A stretch of DNA of 6,612 bases from JTS-RE37 sp041744575. Lineage in GTDB: Bacteria > Bacteroidota > Bacteroidia > Flavobacteriales > Flavobacteriaceae. A model generated the notes under the pieces. The model did no database searches. It was not told where the DNA came from and was given only the letters and a program-made list of their open reading frames with translations. This document shows positions 4,213-6,612 of this stretch, in pieces (positions within the stretch are counted from its first letter, which is position 1; the number at the start of each line of letters is the position of its first letter). The stretch is taken from assembly GCA_041744575.1 (NCBI GenBank), contig JBGTKP010000009.1, forward strand, positions 1 through 6,612, read 5' to 3'. A program made the position numbers and the translations under genes.

Positions 4213-6612
4213 ATGAGGCAGAGATTATACATGCTGGGGATTTTCCTGCACGGTTTGCTTGCGGGGCAGGATAGCCTGCTCCTGCGAGCGGAAAATAACC
4301 TCTATTCTGACAAGGACTCGGCCCTTTATTACTTACAGGCCCATTTTAAAAAAAGCAAGGATTCCGGGAATCTGAAGGGGATGGTTGAAGCCCTGGATTA
4401 TATGAATTTTCTGGGTAATTATCATCATGATCTCCCGCTCCTCTCCACGTCCCTGAAGCAGCAGGATTCCCTATTTTCAAATGTTGATGTCAAGGGAATT
4501 GAAGATGAAACGTATTTTGTAATAAGCAGATGGTACAATAAGGGGGCCTATTATCACAAGCTTCAGGATTTTGGAACTGCGGCTGTTAATTTTTATAAGA
4601 TCATCCGCTATCTGGAAGGTTCGGGAGAAAAGCAGCAAACCGAATTCGCCGAATTTATGACTGCTACCTACAGTCACCTTGCGCTGATGTTTAAAAATCA
4701 GTTTAAATTTGAAGTTGCGGAAGAATTTTACATGGAGGCCCTTCGGGTTGCCAGGGAGAGCGAACTGCCAGAAGAAGATCTCCTCGATTATTACAATCTG
4801 CTGGCAGACCTTAAGGCTGAGCAGGGAGAGGTACCCGTGTCATCCGGTTATGCCCGGAAATCGATGGCATTTTATCAGGTGAACGGGCCGGAAAAAAGTC
4901 TGAATAGTTTTGTAAGCACCGCCTTATTACTCGCAAACAACTATCTTCTTTTAAATCAGCCGGACAGTAGCAGTTACTATCTGGAGCTGGCAGCTCCATT
5001 CATTGTCAGACAGCAACGTTTTGAGCAAGCCTTTATCAGGACCAGGGCAGATTTACAACTCATGCGGGGAGATACCCTCCATGCCCTGGAAGTACTACAG
5101 GTCAGCAAGCAAAATTTACGCAATAAGGGGGGGTCGGGGGATCAGCTGGCTGAAATTGATGCCCGACTTGCTTCCATTTATTTGTATGCGGATCAACTCC
5201 CTGAAGCGGTTGACGCCTATCTTGAAGCGCTGTCCTATTACGGGTATCCCGATACCGATCCTTATATGCCAAAAACACCCGGGGCAGGAAACAGGTTTGA
5301 GGTTTTCCCACTCATCAGGGGATTGAACTCCGCACTGAATTCCACTGCCGAGGTGAACGGTTACCTGCGCAGCCTTAAATTTACCAGGCAGGCCTTACAG
5401 GAACTGGATACCCTTAAACGCAGCTTTTATTCCGAAGCGGACAGGCTCCTGTTGACTGAAAACATCCTTCCGATCATAGAAACCGGCATTGAAGCCTGCT
5501 ATGCCCTTTCCAGGCAGCCCACGAATGCAGCCTATATTGATACTGCCTTTTACTTATTCGAACGTAGCAAAAGTCCAGTGTTGCTCGAAGCTTTGAACAG
5601 CAATACAGCCACCAGTTATTCAGGCATTCCTGCTGAAATCCTGGAAAAGGAAAAATTACTCCGGGTACAAATATCTGAGACGGAAGCCCGGATAAATCTG
5701 CAAAAGGATACCCTGCTACAAAGCAGCTTATTTCAACTTCGACGAAGGCACGAAACCATCCTGGCAACAATGGAAATGGAATTTCCGGAATATTACAGGT
5801 TGAAGTACCGGGAAGAAATGGTTTCTCTTGGCTCCATGGAAAGGGAACTCGATGACGACGGTAAGTTGATCAGCTATTATTTTGGGAAAAAGGTGCTCTA
5901 CTGGATTGAAACAGGCCAGGGAACGACACATATGTCCAGGCTAACCGATACCGGTAAACTCACTCAGGTAACCGAAGCTATTCTGGCTGGTCTGATGGAT
6001 CCCAGGTCCCCCCTGGATACGCTTCAACAGCAACTCAGAGACCTGCATCATCTCCTGTTCCCTATGGGCCTTAAATTACCGGAAGAGAGCACCCTTTATG
6101 TAATCCCTGACGGACCCCTCCGACTGCTGCCATTTGAATCTTTACTGGACGGGGATACCTATCTGATCGAGCGATCGGAAGTGGTGTATCTGAATTCCGC
6201 AACGGTGTATAAACAATTAAAGGACAGGAAATATAGGAATACCAGGCTATTAGGGCTGGCACCGGAATTCACATCTGCCACTTCCGAATTTTCGTCACTT
6301 CCGAATTCAGAAAGGGAACTCTCGTTAATCTCACAGCATTTCAACGGAGAATATCTGGTTGGAGCGCAGGCCAGTCTGAAAGCTTTCGAACACCACCTGC
6401 CTGATTATGGGATGATTCACCTGGCAACTCATGCCAGGGTCAACCATGAGTTCCCGGACTATTCCTTTCTGGCCTTTTCCGCCGATAAGGAAAATCCCGT
6501 AAAGCTTTTTCAGAATGATCTGTATAATCTGCATTTTGAGGCCGCTCTGGTTACCCTTAGTGCTTGTGAAACAGGCACAGGAAAGCTTATTGAGGGCGAG
6601 GGGCTGATGAGT
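4213..6612 (+). CDS. Exported TPR-CHAT domain protein (putative caspase-like peptidase), 3' end beyond window
   Basis: Exactly 800 codons are open without a stop up to the window edge. The frame is closed by TGA at 4171-4173, and 4213 is its first ATG. Residues 1-18 form a signal peptide (RQR, then LYMLGIFLHGLLAG, then Q19), so the protein is probably exported. Residues about 30-345 are helical TPR-like repeats. The clearest are 107-136 (WYNKGAYYHKLQDFGTAAVN), 153-182, and 317-344 (ARLASIYLYADQLPEAVDAY). A charged helical linker spans about 476-535. The CHAT domain starts near 545, with the strands LISYYFGKKVLYWIE and LYVIPDGPLRLLPFESLL (628-645), then LATHA with His740 and LSACETGTG with Cys785: the His/Cys pair of the clan CD caspase-like fold. 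About the last 100 residues of the domain, and any membrane anchor, are missing. In the family the TPRs bind partners and CHAT cleaves proteins; substrate and activity are unknown here. Confidence 0.93.
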   Translation, partial: MRQRLYMLGIFLHGLLAGQDSLLLRAENNLYSDKDSALYYLQAHFKKSKDSGNLKGMVEALDYMNFLGNYHHDLPLLSTSLKQQDSLFSNVDVKGIEDETYFVISRWYNKGAYYHKLQDFGTAAVNFYKIIRYLEGSGEKQQTEFAEFMTATYSHLALMFKNQFKFEVAEEFYMEALRVARESELPEEDLLDYYNLLADLKAEQGEVPVSSGYARKSMAFYQVNGPEKSLNSFVSTALLLANNYLLLNQPDSSSYYLELAAPFIVRQQRFEQAFIRTRADLQLMRGDTLHALEVLQVSKQNLRNKGGSGDQLAEIDARLASIYLYADQLPEAVDAYLEALSYYGYPDTDPYMPKTPGAGNRFEVFPLIRGLNSALNSTAEVNGYLRSLKFTRQALQELDTLKRSFYSEADRLLLTENILPIIETGIEACYALSRQPTNAAYIDTAFYLFERSKSPVLLEALNSNTATSYSGIPAEILEKEKLLRVQISETEARINLQKDTLLQSSLFQLRRRHETILATMEMEFPEYYRLKYREEMVSLGSMERELDDDGKLISYYFGKKVLYWIETGQGTTHMSRLTDTGKLTQVTEAILAGLMDPRSPLDTLQQQLRDLHHLLFPMGLKLPEESTLYVIPDGPLRLLPFESLLDGDTYLIERSEVVYLNSATVYKQLKDRKYRNTRLLGLAPEFTSATSEFSSLPNSERELSLISQHFNGEYLVGAQASLKAFEHHLPDYGMIHLATHARVNHEFPDYSFLAFSADKENPVKLFQNDLYNLHFEAALVTLSACETGTGKLIEGEGLMS

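Noticed and set aside
5474..5931. Minus-strand frames opposite the CHAT gene
   Set aside because: The + strand is continuously coding with CHAT and TPR motifs; these are shadows.
4213..6612. CHAT protein as part of a CRISPR (Craspase) or gasdermin defence system
   Set aside because: There is no repeat array, no effector nuclease and no gasdermin-like gene in the window, and the signal peptide argues against cytosolic action.

Overview
The window looks like chromosomal DNA of a marine-type Bacteroidota, most likely Flavobacteriia. The evidence is a DUF6090 membrane protein (a family I know almost only from this phylum), signal peptides followed by glutamine (the Bacteroidetes 'Q-rule'), AUG starts without strong Shine-Dalgarno sequences, and a TPR-CHAT protein of the type common in flavobacteria. 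All credible genes lie on the + strand. I cannot name a species.

Layout. Bases 1-95 are the last 30 codons of an OmpA-type peptidoglycan-binding protein. A large exported protein follows almost at once (134-1687). It has a hexapeptide repeat, a duplicated beta-rich segment and a C-terminal array of three acidic, cysteine-containing MopE-like/calcium-loop modules. After a 63-base gap with a perfect 17-base palindrome comes a small exported protein of unknown function (1751-2410). A DUF6090 inner-membrane protein (2448-3218) is clearly more AT-rich than its surroundings. It is followed by 274 bases without a convincing gene (3219-3492), which hold an orphan open frame and a short direct repeat. 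Then come an unrecognised lipoprotein with a coiled coil (3493-4164), a small hairpin, and a long exported TPR-CHAT protein (4213 to beyond 6612) that is still open at the window edge.

How they may work together. Every product appears to be exported or membrane-bound: a peptidoglycan anchor, a metal-binding surface or periplasmic protein, a small secreted protein, a single-pass membrane protein, a lipoprotein and a predicted periplasmic CHAT peptidase. This is a cell-envelope neighbourhood. The tightest candidate pair is the lipoprotein with the CHAT protein (48-base gap); OmpA with the MopE-like gene is the other. That they form one functional system is inference only. No RNA genes, CRISPR arrays, insertion sequences or clear terminators were found.
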